Assembly: GCA_944376335.1 (NCBI GenBank)
Contig: CALWCH010000011.1
Coordinates: 1-54,721 of the forward strand
Origin: an uncultured Clostridia bacterium
GTDB taxonomy: Bacteria; Bacillota; Clostridia; Christensenellales; Borkfalkiaceae
DNA length: 54,721 bases
Reading direction: 5' to 3'
A program made the translations under genes and the position numbers. The notes beneath the pieces were generated by a model. That model did no database searches and was not told the origin of the DNA. It worked only from the letters and a program-made list of their open reading frames with translations. Position 1 is the stretch's first letter; each line of letters begins with the position of its first letter. Positions 8,355 to 16,778 of this stretch are shown one piece after another.

Positions 8355-8374
8355 GCAAATCGCAGCAATTTCCC

Positions 8375-8401
8375 AAAAAAAAGCGGCAGAAGATCTGCCG
8401 C
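8375..8401 (-). terminator. Rho-independent terminator after the GH43 gene
   Basis: GCGGCAGA and TCTGCCGC form an 8-bp stem with a 3-nt loop (8383-8401), followed leftward by eight T residues. It ends the GH2-GH43 transcript just past the stop codon at 8408. Confidence 0.9.
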
Positions 8402-8407
8402 AATTTT

Positions 8408-9469
8408 TCAGAGCGTCCAGCTGTCCCGCCAGACAAGTTTTACGGTGTCGCCCTCGAAGGTGATGGGAAGCCACACATAGTCGGCAAGCGAGGTATTGCA
8501 CGCCTCGGACAGGTGGACTGCCACCTTCATCGCCTCCTCGCGGTCCTTGACGGGGTCGAGGCCGAGCTCCCTGAGCTTTGCCATGATCTTCGCCTGCGTC
8601 GCGGGGTCGGGGCGCACGTCGCCCGTGTACGTCCAATCGTTCAATGCAGGCATCCAGCGGTCGGCAACGGCAATGTAGAAGTCGCGCCCGGGCACTTGAA
8701 AGACAGAGCTGATTTGTGAATGGAAGGTCGTGTTGCTCTTATCATTCACGCACGGGTCGCCCTGCACGGTGTAGCCCATGAGGGGGTCGTCGGAAATAGC
8801 CACTTCCGAGGGGTTGGGCCGATAGCCCGTCATGCCGCTCGTGACAAGATAGTGCTTGCCGCCCCGCTTGAAGTGCGTCACCGCCTCGCGTGTCAACGGC
8901 GGCTTCATATCGGAATAGATGACGGAGGGCTCCCCCTCCACCGCCGTGTACTCTTGATTGAGCTTTGCGCCCCACACGTCGGTGTGGTTGACTTCAAAGT
9001 AGATGTACCCCTGCCCGTCTTCGTCGGCGTACAAATCGTAATCGCCGCACTTCGCGCCGTACGGGAAGTACCGCTCATTGATGATGGTATAGGGGCCCTT
9101 CAGACTGTCCGAAGTCAAAACTGCGTAGTGCGAATCGTCGCAGTACTTGAGCCAGAGGACGTACTTCTTCGTCTCCTTGTTATATAAGAGATGCGGGCGG
9201 TCGAGATGGCGCGCGGGGTGGAAGATACTCTCCTTTTTGTCGGGCTCGGCGGGCACGATGAGGCCCTCGTCCGTCCAGTTATACAAATCTTTCGAGGAAT
9301 AGAGGCGCACGCCCCACGTCCAGACCTCGTCCTCGCCTGTCGTGAATTCCTTATTTTCGCCGATCCAATAGTAGGTACCGTTCTCGTACCAGAGCTGCGC
9401 GCCGTGCGCCTGGATGCGCTTGCCGTTCGTGTCCAGCCACGGGCGGCCGGGATAGATGCAGTCGTTCAT
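8408..9469 (-). CDS. Glycoside hydrolase family 43 protein (galactanase-like group)
   Basis: A 353-aa five-bladed propeller hydrolase with no signal peptide, so probably cytosolic. The N-terminal hallmark LDTNGKRIQAHGAQLWYENG followed by YYWIGENKE is shared with two other genes here (20920-21966 and 47832-48881). It is typical of the GH43 group containing exo-beta-1,3-galactanases; beta-galactofuranosidase is an alternative. Further conserved pieces are HPARHLDRPHLLYN, DYDLYADEDGQGYIYFE, TSGMTGYRPNPSE and FHSQISSVFQVPG. It is translationally coupled (ATGA) to the GH2 gene upstream, so the two enzymes probably act on the same oligosaccharide. The precise substrate is inferred. Confidence 0.8.
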   Translation of the reverse strand: MNDCIYPGRPWLDTNGKRIQAHGAQLWYENGTYYWIGENKEFTTGEDEVWTWGVRLYSSKDLYNWTDEGLIVPAEPDKKESIFHPARHLDRPHLLYNKETKKYVLWLKYCDDSHYAVLTSDSLKGPYTIINERYFPYGAKCGDYDLYADEDGQGYIYFEVNHTDVWGAKLNQEYTAVEGEPSVIYSDMKPPLTREAVTHFKRGGKHYLVTSGMTGYRPNPSEVAISDDPLMGYTVQGDPCVNDKSNTTFHSQISSVFQVPGRDFYIAVADRWMPALNDWTYTGDVRPDPATQAKIMAKLRELGLDPVKDREEAMKVAVHLSEACNTSLADYVWLPITFEGDTVKLVWRDSWTL

Positions 9470-11823
9470 GATTTGCTCTCCTGTAGTGTCACTTGCGCGC
9501 TCTCCTGCGATGCATCGTCATTGATGCAGACGGTGAGCTCGGGAGCGGTCGCCCGCACGACGAGAAGCGCTCTGCCGTAATAGGTCATCGTCTTAGAAGT
9601 ATAGTAGGGTTCGGTGGGCTTTTGCTCCGCCGAGCCGAAGGCGAGCAGCTCGCCGCCCTTGATGTCAGCCGTGAGCATGCGGTCCGCATTGCTCTCGACG
9701 GTCCCCTTTTCGTCTGCAAGCGTCACGTCGAAGAACAGCACTTCGCCCGTGCGATAAGTATTCTTTTCCGGGGTGATGCGTACCCTGCTCTCCCCTGCCG
9801 AGGAAAGCTGCGTCTCGCCGACGAGTTTTCCTGCCCTGTCGTAGGCGACGGCTTTGAGCGTGCCTGCGCGGTATTTTGCCCCAAAGAGCGCCTTGCCCTC
9901 TGCAAGCTCCTTCTCGCCCAGAAGTTCGCCGTTGAGAAGAAGCGCGATATGATGCGCGGAGGAATACACCTCTACGTCTGCGCGGTTTCCCTCGCAGCCC
10001 TGCCATGCCCAGCTTGCAATGGCGTTCGTTCCCCGCCAGACAGACTTGACGAGCTTTGTTTGGTCCTTGTTGACGGGCCGTACGCCCAAATAGGGCTTGG
10101 TCTTCAGCTCCCAGACGGCTGCGGCGTACTCTGCCTCCGCGCCGACGGTGCCGATGAGGTCGATGGCACCCGTATCGCCGATGATCCACGGATACGGCTT
10201 TTCAAAGGTGATGCCCAGCTGCGGATCGTAGCTCCAGCCGCCGATGCCCACCTCGCCGAGGTAGTCAACGGCCGTCCACATGAAGTCTCCGATGAGATAG
10301 GGATATTTCTTGACCGCCTGCCAGTTCCGATAGATGTCCTGCGGGAAGGTCTCGCTTCCCACGACGATGCGATCGGGGTGCTTCTCCCCTTCGATCGGGT
10401 ATCTGCCCGAGGCGTAGTTGTAGCCTGCGATATCGAGCGCCGCAAAGGCGGGGGAAGTGAACTCGTCCACCATGTCGGAATTGGCCTGTTGGTTCATGGT
10501 GGTACCGACTTGCGCGGCGATCATGTTGAACTGCTCGCTGGAAACGGATTCCTGCTCCTGCTGCTTGGGCGATGCCTCCGCCTCGAGCTTTTCCTCGCTG
10601 TACGTTAAATGGCCATTGGCAGCGCCCGCAATGATAATGAGGTTGATGCCCGCCGTCACGGGGCGCGTCTTGTCGAGCGAACGAACGAGATCTGCCAATT
10701 TGTGCGCCGTTTGAATGCCCCTCTCTTCGAAAGGTTCGCTCACCTCGTTGCCGATGGAATACATGACGACGGACGGGTGGTTATAGTCGCGCCGCACGAA
10801 GGACGTGATGTCTCTCTCGTGCCATTCCTCAAAGTCGAGCGCGTAGTCGTACTTCTTCTTGCGCATGTACCACATGTCGGAAAACTCGTCCATGACATAC
10901 AGCCCGATTTTGTCGCACGCCTCCAAAAAGGCGTCCGAACAGGGGTTGTGCGAGGAGCGAACCGCGTTGAAGCCCGCCTCCTTTAAAAGCCTTGCCTTTC
11001 TCTCCTCGGCCTCTTGATAGGCGCACGCACCTAAAATGCCGTTGTCGTGATGCACGCACCCGCCGCGAAGCAGCACATTTTCGCCGTTGACGAAGAACCC
11101 CTCCGTCGACCACGCAAGCGTGCGCACGCCAAACTTCACTTCCTCTTCGTCGCACACTTCGCCGTCCTGTAAGAGCGTCGCTTTCAGGCGGTAGAGGTTG
11201 GGGTGCTCGGCGCTCCAAAGTTTGGCATTTGGAAGGGTAAGCTCGCCCTCTCCTTTGCGGGAGGCGACAAGTTTTTCGCCGTCGTAAACGGCAAACTCCA
11301 CGTCGCCGCCCGTGCGCTCCGCCGAAAGCGTGATAACGGCGGGCGAGAGCGATTTGGTGGAAACGCGCACGCCGTGCGTCTTAATGTGCGTCTTGTTCTT
11401 GACGACGAGCGTAACGGGGCGGTAGATGCCGCCGCCCGTGTACCAACGGCTGTTGGGGAGCTTGGAATTATCCGCCGCGACGCGGATGGCGTTCTCCTCT
11501 CCGTATTTGAGATAAGGCGTAAGCGGCACCTCGAAGGGCGTATAGCCGTTCGCCCAGTAGAAGGCGAGCTCGCCGTTCACATAGACGCTCGTATGGCGGT
11601 ACACGCCGCCGAAATAGAGCGACACCTCTTTCCCCTTCCACTCGTCGGGAGCGAAGAGAGTGCGCTCGTATTCATAGATGCCGCCGTCGAAGTAGGCACA
11701 CGCGCCGCCGCCCGCAGCCAGGGCACTGCGCGGGCTTTTGAGCATCGCGTCGTGCGGAAGGGTGACTTGCGTCCAACCGCTCTCCGCCTTAAACTTCCAT
11801 TGATCGTTGAAAAATACTTTCAT
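9466..11823 (-). CDS. Glycoside hydrolase family 2 protein (beta-galactosidase type)
   Basis: A complete 785-aa GH2 enzyme: N-terminal jelly-roll (residues ~1-140), immunoglobulin-like domain (~140-240), TIM barrel (~245-560) and a C-terminal beta domain. The barrel has the acid/base in SIGNEVSEP and the nucleophile in VVGSETFPQD. RGGCVHHDNGILG and RSSHNPCSD are typical GH2 barrel motifs. There is no signal peptide, so it acts in the cytosol on imported oligosaccharides. Beta-galactosidase is the best guess; beta-glucuronidase or mannosidase are not excluded. It has its own promoter and a half AraC-type box just upstream, and is followed without a gap by a GH43 gene. Confidence 0.85.
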   Translation of the reverse strand: MKVFFNDQWKFKAESGWTQVTLPHDAMLKSPRSALAAGGGACAYFDGGIYEYERTLFAPDEWKGKEVSLYFGGVYRHTSVYVNGELAFYWANGYTPFEVPLTPYLKYGEENAIRVAADNSKLPNSRWYTGGGIYRPVTLVVKNKTHIKTHGVRVSTKSLSPAVITLSAERTGGDVEFAVYDGEKLVASRKGEGELTLPNAKLWSAEHPNLYRLKATLLQDGEVCDEEEVKFGVRTLAWSTEGFFVNGENVLLRGGCVHHDNGILGACAYQEAEERKARLLKEAGFNAVRSSHNPCSDAFLEACDKIGLYVMDEFSDMWYMRKKKYDYALDFEEWHERDITSFVRRDYNHPSVVMYSIGNEVSEPFEERGIQTAHKLADLVRSLDKTRPVTAGINLIIIAGAANGHLTYSEEKLEAEASPKQQEQESVSSEQFNMIAAQVGTTMNQQANSDMVDEFTSPAFAALDIAGYNYASGRYPIEGEKHPDRIVVGSETFPQDIYRNWQAVKKYPYLIGDFMWTAVDYLGEVGIGGWSYDPQLGITFEKPYPWIIGDTGAIDLIGTVGAEAEYAAAVWELKTKPYLGVRPVNKDQTKLVKSVWRGTNAIASWAWQGCEGNRADVEVYSSAHHIALLLNGELLGEKELAEGKALFGAKYRAGTLKAVAYDRAGKLVGETQLSSAGESRVRITPEKNTYRTGEVLFFDVTLADEKGTVESNADRMLTADIKGGELLAFGSAEQKPTEPYYTSKTMTYYGRALLVVRATAPELTVCINDDASQESAQVTLQESKS

Positions 11824-11848
11824 GGTATATCCTTCTTAATTCGCTCAT

Positions 11849-11878
11849 ATTATACACCCCGCGAAAGGGAAATGTCTT
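11849..11878 (-). promoter_or_regulatory. Probable promoter of the GH2-GH43 operon
   Basis: TATAAT at 11849-11854 and AAGACA at 11873-11878 lie 18 bp apart on the minus strand. The -35 is poor, as expected for an activator-dependent promoter, and overlaps the CTTGCAT box. Confidence 0.5.
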
Positions 11879-11912
11879 GCATAAATGTTTTGTTAAAGCT
11901 CACTTATGTTCA
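11876..11912. promoter_or_regulatory. Half AraC-type box upstream of the GH2 gene
   Basis: CTTGCATAAATGTTTTGTT matches the promoter-proximal half of the 39-bp box seen before the GH43/araC pair (48930-48968) and the esterase (53727-53765). It lies the same distance (~52 bp) from the start codon. The distal half-site is poorly conserved here. Confidence 0.45.
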
Positions 11913-11915
11913 AAG

Positions 11916-12031
11916 TTAGTACCCGTCTTGGAAGGACATAAAGGGATAGCCCTTCCTGCCGTCCTCGCGCGCCATGCCCTCCACTTGGGCGCCAGATGTT
12001 GCGGCGCCCCGTAAAAAGTCCTTAAAGAAGC
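11916..12031 (-). pseudogene. 3' remnant of an unidentified gene
   Basis: Read leftward from within the end of the preceding gene, one frame gives a plausible protein tail with no start codon: SFFKDFLRGAATSG, then AQVEGMAREDGRKG and YPFMSFQDGY, ending in TAA at 11916-11918. The composition looks coding and the frame carries no other stop. It is in a different frame from the GH43 gene that ends at 12032, so it is probably the last ~40 codons of a gene whose body was lost. The family is not recognised. Confidence 0.35.
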
Positions 12032-13567
12032 TTATGATTGCTCCCCGGCGGTGCTGTCTTTTTGGGGAAGAAAGGAAAGGTTAAGCAGTTCGCCCGTTCC
12101 TTCGCCCGAATAGGTCAAATAGAGCGGCTTGACGCCCTGCGCCGCCAACTTGCAGGAAAACTGCGTCCACTCCTTTGCGGGCATTAAGGCGATCTTGCCG
12201 AGCGCATTCTCCCCGTCGGAAACGGTCAGAACGCCGCCCTCCCCGCGCCACGAAAGGGAGAACTCGTATGTTCCCGCGAACGCGAAGTACTTATAGCCGA
12301 TCATCGTGCCCTGCTTGATATTAGTGATATACCGTTCGCCATTGCCGTCCGTGATGTAGGGAATGTCCTCATCCGTCGTCCTTCGGATGATCTGCGGCAT
12401 ATGGCCGTTGGTCAAATTGCAGCACATCGCGGCGGGATACTCCCCCTCCGCCTCGAGCGGCCCGTCGTTGAGGCCCATGCTCGTCACTTCCACTTGGGGG
12501 ATGCTGCCGTCAGGGAGAATTTCGATGTGCTCGGCGCACGCCTGACGGCTGAACGAAGAGCGGTGCGTATGCCTGTGGTAGAAGATATACCACTTGCCGC
12601 CGATGTTTTCAATGCTCCCGTGGTTGTTGTCGGTCATGTTCAGCCTGTCCTCCGGCTTTCTGCCATGATAGCCCACGTCGCAGTTGGAGATGATCGTGCC
12701 GCCGTAGACGAAGTCTCTGTCGGGATACTTGCTCGTCGCATAGCATAACTCGTGGCAGTTTTCCGAGGAATAGATGAAGTAATAGGTATCGCCGATCTTG
12801 CGGATGGAGCTTGCCTCGAAGAAGGCGTGCCCCTCGAAGGACGTTCCCGCCGCCATGAACTGCCCGGGAGCAATGCGCTTGGGCTCGGAAGTGACGGTGA
12901 GCATGTCGTCAGCGAGCGTACAGGTGACGGCGCCCATCACACTGCCGCCCTCGCTTGCAAGGACGTCCTCTCTGGTACGCTTGAAGAGCCTGATTTCGGA
13001 CTCTAAGATCATCTCTTTGGTGATGTTCTTGACGACGCGCCCCGTATGCGCGAGAGATGCGACCATCGAGAGCGCCCAGCCGTAGTAGAGGCGGATCGTG
13101 CCGTTGTCGTTGATGACGGCAGGGTCGCCCGGAATGAACTTCATCATCTTTGTGCCGTCGGAATTGCGGACAAAGCCGAGATACTTGTACTTGCCCGCGG
13201 GCGTATCGCAGACGGCGACGTGCGTGCCGCTGTCAAATTCATCGGTCGCGTAGTAGAGATAGAATTCCCCGTCGTTCCCGCGCACGACATCGGGCGCAAG
13301 CGGGCCATTGTCGTTCCAGATGCAGCTTGTCTCGCGCTGGTTGGAGATGCCGATGGCGGCAACTTCGCCCTCTCTCCCCTCAACGCATTCCCTTGCAGCG
13401 GAGAGCAGGTTCTCCCAGATCTCATTTAAGTCATGGGAGATATATCCCCGCTCATCGATGATCTGTCTGTGGGCGCGGTACGCCTTCTGCACGATGCCGC
13501 CCGCCTCGTCAAAGAGAATGGCCTTGGTGCCCTGCGTGCTCTGGTCGATGGAGAGGACGTACTTCAT
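12032..13567 (-). CDS. Chimeric frame: FGGY kinase N-terminus joined to a GH43 hydrolase
   Basis: Residues 1 to ~92 are the start of an FGGY-family sugar kinase (MKYVLSIDQSTQGTKAILFD, the phosphate-binding loop; then VAAIGISNQRETSCIWN). At about residue 92 (nt ~13290) the frame passes into a GH43 hydrolase at APDVVRGNDGEFYLYY. That part continues with PGDPAVINDNGTIRLYYG, EASSIRKIGDTYYFIYSS (acid/base region) and NNHGSIENIGGKWYIFYHRH, and a C-terminal carbohydrate-binding-like beta domain. FGGY kinases are ~500 aa, so about 80% of the kinase is gone, and the GH43 lacks its first blade with the catalytic base Asp. Neither half should be active. The kinase ATG overlaps the transketolase stop (ATGA), so the intact ancestor was coupled to it. 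Confidence 0.65.
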   Translation of the reverse strand: MKYVLSIDQSTQGTKAILFDEAGGIVQKAYRAHRQIIDERGYISHDLNEIWENLLSAARECVEGREGEVAAIGISNQRETSCIWNDNGPLAPDVVRGNDGEFYLYYATDEFDSGTHVAVCDTPAGKYKYLGFVRNSDGTKMMKFIPGDPAVINDNGTIRLYYGWALSMVASLAHTGRVVKNITKEMILESEIRLFKRTREDVLASEGGSVMGAVTCTLADDMLTVTSEPKRIAPGQFMAAGTSFEGHAFFEASSIRKIGDTYYFIYSSENCHELCYATSKYPDRDFVYGGTIISNCDVGYHGRKPEDRLNMTDNNHGSIENIGGKWYIFYHRHTHRSSFSRQACAEHIEILPDGSIPQVEVTSMGLNDGPLEAEGEYPAAMCCNLTNGHMPQIIRRTTDEDIPYITDGNGERYITNIKQGTMIGYKYFAFAGTYEFSLSWRGEGGVLTVSDGENALGKIALMPAKEWTQFSCKLAAQGVKPLYLTYSGEGTGELLNLSFLPQKDSTAGEQS

Positions 13568-14490
13568 AGAAGTGCCCTCTTGGCGCTCTCCGCAATGCCC
13601 TCTGCGGTGAGCCCGTAGTAGGCGAATGCTTCCTCCTGCGTGCCCGTTATGATGTGCCCGTCGGGAAGGGAGAGCTCCAAAACTTTCTTCGGGTCATTCG
13701 CCGAGAAGAGCTGCGCGACCATGCTGCCGAGGCCGCCGTAGGGAGAGTGTTCCTCCGCCGTGACGACGAGCTTTGCGCCCTTCGCAGCTTTCAGAATGAG
13801 TTCCCCGTTGAGGGGCTTTACGCGGTAAGCGTCTATAACGCCCGCCGAAATGCCCTCTTGCTCGAGAAGCTCCGCAGCGTGCAGACAGCGGGAGACGAGC
13901 TCCCCGCAGGCGACGAACACAACGTCCTTGCCCTCTTTTACGAGCACGGCGCCGCCCGAAAAGTCGGTATTCTCGTCATAGATTTCCTCGCTCGCCCCGC
14001 GGGAGACGCGAAGGTAGGCGGGCTGTTCGTCTTGAAGAAGTTCCCTGACAATGGCGGCCGTCTCATAGCGGTCGGAGGGAATATACACGCGCATGCCGGG
14101 GAGCGCGGAGAATGCCGCGATGTCCTGCAGGGAGTGGTGCGTCATGCCGAGCGCGCCGTAAGAAATGCCGCCCGAAATGCCCACGAGGGTGACGTTGGTC
14201 TCCGCGTAAGCTACATCCACCTTGGCCTGCTCATAGGAGCGCGTCGAGAGGAAGCAGGCGGGCGAGACGGCAAACACCTTCTTCCCGCAGGCAGCGAGCC
14301 CCGCCGAGACGGACACAAGGTCCTGCTCCGCGATGCCAAGCTCCACCGACTGCTTTGGATACGTCTCGAAAAATTGCGTCATCGAGCCCGAACCGCGGGA
14401 GTCCGAGCAGGCAACAAGAATGTTCTTATCCGTCTTGGCCGCCTCTAAAAGGGTATCGCAGATGGCTTGACGGTTGGTCGTTTTACTCAT
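13564..14490 (-). CDS. Transketolase, C-terminal (pyrimidine-binding) subunit
   Basis: A 308-aa protein covering the second half of a transketolase: the pyrimidine-binding domain with the catalytic Glu in VELGIAEQDLVSVSAGLA (residues ~49-66), HHSLQDIAAF, and a C-terminal transketolase domain from ~180. It pairs with the N-terminal subunit encoded immediately upstream (8-bp overlap); such split transketolases form alpha2beta2 enzymes that move a two-carbon ketol unit using thiamine diphosphate. Its stop overlaps the start of an FGGY kinase. Among known split enzymes the apulose-4-phosphate transketolase (AplAB) and the sulfo-sugar enzyme SqwGH have similar neighbourhoods. The kinase favours the former, by inference only. 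Confidence 0.85.
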   Translation of the reverse strand: MSKTTNRQAICDTLLEAAKTDKNILVACSDSRGSGSMTQFFETYPKQSVELGIAEQDLVSVSAGLAACGKKVFAVSPACFLSTRSYEQAKVDVAYAETNVTLVGISGGISYGALGMTHHSLQDIAAFSALPGMRVYIPSDRYETAAIVRELLQDEQPAYLRVSRGASEEIYDENTDFSGGAVLVKEGKDVVFVACGELVSRCLHAAELLEQEGISAGVIDAYRVKPLNGELILKAAKGAKLVVTAEEHSPYGGLGSMVAQLFSANDPKKVLELSLPDGHIITGTQEEAFAYYGLTAEGIAESAKRALL

Positions 14491-15301
14491 AGCGCGCCTC
14501 CAATTCTTTGACTGCAGTCTCGTACTGTTCCTTGGTCATCACGCCGTGATGCCACTTTGCGTTGTTCTCCATAAAGGAGACCCCCTTGCCCTTCACCGTA
14601 TGCGCAATGACGGCGGTGGGCTTGCCCTTGACGGTCTTTGCCTGTTCGTAGGCGGCGAGAAGCTGATTGCAGTCGTTGCCGTCTGCCACTTCGATGACGT
14701 TCCAGCCGAACGCCTTGAATTTTTCGCCGAGCGGCGCGGAGTTCATCACGTCCTTCGTGGGTCCCGAGATCTGCAGGCCATTGAGATCGACGGTCGCGCA
14801 CAGATTGTCGAGCTCGTAATGCGCCGCCGCCATCATCGCCTCGTAATTGCTGCCCTCCGCCATCTCGCCGTCGCCGAGGACGACATAGGTGCGGTAACTT
14901 TTCCCGTCCATCTTGGCGGCAAGCGCCATGCCGACGCCGACAGCAAGGCCGTGGCCCAACGAGCCGCCGTTCATCTCCACGCCCTCGATGGCGGTATTCG
15001 TGTGGCCGATGAAGCGACTCCCGAACTTTTCAAAGGTGTTGAGGTATTCGTTTAAATCGAAGTACCCCTTCTCGCCGAGGACGGCGTAGAGGCAGTCCGC
15101 GCAGTGCGCCTTGCTCAAAATGAAGCGGTCCCTATTTGGGTCCTTTGCCTTTTCGGGCGAGACGTTCATCACGCGGTTATAGAGGACATTCAAGATGTCC
15201 ACGACGGAGAGATCGCCGCCGATGTGCCCCGAAGAGGCGCGGTACACCGCCTCGATGACGATGCGCCTGAGCCGATACGATTTTTTAGTGAGTTCGTCCA
15301 T
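14483..15301 (-). CDS. Transketolase, N-terminal (diphosphate-binding) subunit
   Basis: A 272-aa protein with the thiamine-diphosphate binding domain: RASSGHIGGDLSVVDIL near the N-terminus, GSLGHGLAVGVGMA, and the Mg2+/diphosphate motif GDGEMAEGSNYEAMMAAAH (residues ~143-161). The start at 15301 (MDELTKKS) was chosen because it matches the family N-terminus; a longer reading upstream overlaps the isomerase in another frame and is spurious. It lies 1 bp after the isomerase stop and overlaps the second subunit by 8 bp, so the three genes form a tight operon. Confidence 0.88.
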   Translation of the reverse strand: MDELTKKSYRLRRIVIEAVYRASSGHIGGDLSVVDILNVLYNRVMNVSPEKAKDPNRDRFILSKAHCADCLYAVLGEKGYFDLNEYLNTFEKFGSRFIGHTNTAIEGVEMNGGSLGHGLAVGVGMALAAKMDGKSYRTYVVLGDGEMAEGSNYEAMMAAAHYELDNLCATVDLNGLQISGPTKDVMNSAPLGEKFKAFGWNVIEVADGNDCNQLLAAYEQAKTVKGKPTAVIAHTVKGKGVSFMENNAKWHHGVMTKEQYETAVKELEARYE

Positions 15302-15302
15302 G

Positions 15303-16700
15303 TTATTCCCCTCTGATATACGCTTTGACCTCTTCCTCGACGGGATCGTAGAGATCGGGCGTGATGCCGAGGTACTTGCATGCCTCGTAGAGCACGGGCA
15401 CGACGTCCTCATGGATGCCCACGCAGTGGTGGATGTACGGGCCCTCGACGATCTTCGCCTCCAGCCGCTTCCAATTCTTGACCTCCACCCACACATAGGT
15501 GCCCTTGGTGTAGGGGCCGTCGATGCCCTTCGCGTTGCCGAGAAGGAGAGAATACTTGCCGTTGTCGCCGTCAAAGCGGCAGAGCGTCATCCCGCCGTGC
15601 TTGGCCTCGCCCGCGACCGCGCCCGGATAGTCAAACGCAAGCGGATAGCAGATCTCGGGCTTGCAATTCAGGCAGCTCTTGGGCCAGGGCCCGCAGTGCT
15701 GCAGAAGTTCGCCGTTCTCGTTGTCGGGATGGCGCACCGTCCAGTCGGCAAAGAAGGAGCGCCTTGCATTCATCGCCGCCGCCTCGACGAGCACCGACGT
15801 GATCGCACCGTGAATATCCGTCTCGCACGCGACGGGGAAGCCCTCCTCGTTGAGAATGCTGTTCGCGGCGCAGGGCATGATGCCGATCTCGTCCTGCAGG
15901 GCATTCCAGCACTGGATACACCCCGCGTTGCAGCCGTACTTCTTGGCGAGCGCGGAGATGGCGCCCTTGAGCGCGGCGACGTTCTCAAGCTCCGTGTCGG
16001 AGACGGAAATTTTGAAGTTCTCGCGGCAGTATGCAACGATGGAAGCAAGCTGCTCCCTATCTGCCTTGACCTTCTTCATCTCTTGGGTGAGCTCGGCGAT
16101 GGGCACGGGCGCAAGCTGAATGTTGAATTTCTCCAAAAGTTCGCCCTCGTTGCACATCGTCGACCAGAAGTCGAACGGGCGAGGGCCGATCTGCAGGATA
16201 CGCGTCCTTCTGAATGCCTTCACCGTGTTGCAGACGGCAAGGAAGAGACGGATGCCGCGCTCGAATGCCTCGTCGGAGAGGTTGCAGTTGCAAAGATAGG
16301 TAAACGGCACCTGAAAGCGGCGCAGTACTTTGCCCGTTGCAAAGAGACCGCACTGGCTGTCGCGCAGACGCACGCCGTTCTTGTCGGGGCGCTCGTCGCG
16401 CGGGCCCCAAAGAAGGACGGGAACATTCAATTCCTTTGCAAGGCGGGCGACCTCGTACTCCGTACCGAAGTTGGTGTGCGGCACAAACAGGCCGTCCACC
16501 CCCGCCGCCTTGAACTTCTGGGCGATCTTTTCCCTGTCGCCGTCGTCATGGAGCAGGCCGTCCTCCGAAATGTCCGTGATGTCAACGTAGTCGACGCCCA
16601 TCTCGTTGAGCTTCTCCCGCGTGTAGCCTGCGTACTCCACCGCCGCGGGCGCGGAGAAGATGCTGCGCCGCGTGGGCGCGAAACCGATCTTAACACTCAT
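15303..16700 (-). CDS. L-fucose/L-arabinose isomerase superfamily sugar isomerase
   Basis: A 465-aa protein of the FucI/AraA fold. Candidate metal and substrate ligands typical of the family are Glu293 in ACETDIHGA, Asp319 in FFADWTVRHP and His335 in LLQHCGPW. The N-terminal part (VDYVDITDISEDGLLHDDGD) is Rossmann-like. It should interconvert an aldose and a ketose in the cytosol. It is first in an operon with a split transketolase and an FGGY kinase, and divergent from a LacI regulator. This gives isomerase, kinase and transketolase, the order needed for an aldopentose such as D-apiose. Ordinary L-arabinose use is less likely because an epimerase (AraD) is missing. Start ATG at 16700 follows GGAGGTAACAGAT. 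Confidence 0.75.
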   Translation of the reverse strand: MSVKIGFAPTRRSIFSAPAAVEYAGYTREKLNEMGVDYVDITDISEDGLLHDDGDREKIAQKFKAAGVDGLFVPHTNFGTEYEVARLAKELNVPVLLWGPRDERPDKNGVRLRDSQCGLFATGKVLRRFQVPFTYLCNCNLSDEAFERGIRLFLAVCNTVKAFRRTRILQIGPRPFDFWSTMCNEGELLEKFNIQLAPVPIAELTQEMKKVKADREQLASIVAYCRENFKISVSDTELENVAALKGAISALAKKYGCNAGCIQCWNALQDEIGIMPCAANSILNEEGFPVACETDIHGAITSVLVEAAAMNARRSFFADWTVRHPDNENGELLQHCGPWPKSCLNCKPEICYPLAFDYPGAVAGEAKHGGMTLCRFDGDNGKYSLLLGNAKGIDGPYTKGTYVWVEVKNWKRLEAKIVEGPYIHHCVGIHEDVVPVLYEACKYLGITPDLYDPVEEEVKAYIRGE

Positions 16701-16720
16701 ATCTGTTACCTCCGAGCAAG

Positions 16721-16749
16721 ATTATAAAGCAACCGAACTGAATTTTGAA
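16721..16749 (-). promoter_or_regulatory. Promoter of the isomerase-transketolase-kinase operon
   Basis: TATAAT at 16721-16726 with a weak TTCAAA -35 at 16744-16749 and a 17-bp spacer, 21 bp before the isomerase ATG. Confidence 0.55.
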
Positions 16750-16753
16750 GAAA

Positions 16754-16778
16754 AATTAAGTTTGCTATTGACTTAATT
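16754..16778. promoter_or_regulatory. Candidate LacI operator in the divergent intergenic region
   Basis: AATTAAGT (16754-16761) and ACTTAATT (16771-16778) form a perfect inverted repeat with a 9-bp spacer. The right arm overlaps the -35 of the lacI promoter and is followed by two tandem copies of TTAATTTGC (16773-16790). A repressor bound here would cover both divergent promoters. Confidence 0.5.

Noticed and set aside
12032-16700. Sulfoquinovose transketolase (sulfo-TK) pathway
   Set aside because: Isomerase plus split transketolase would fit, but no sulfolactaldehyde reductase or sulfosugar exporter is present. A coupled FGGY kinase points to phosphorylated intermediates. Kept only as an alternative.
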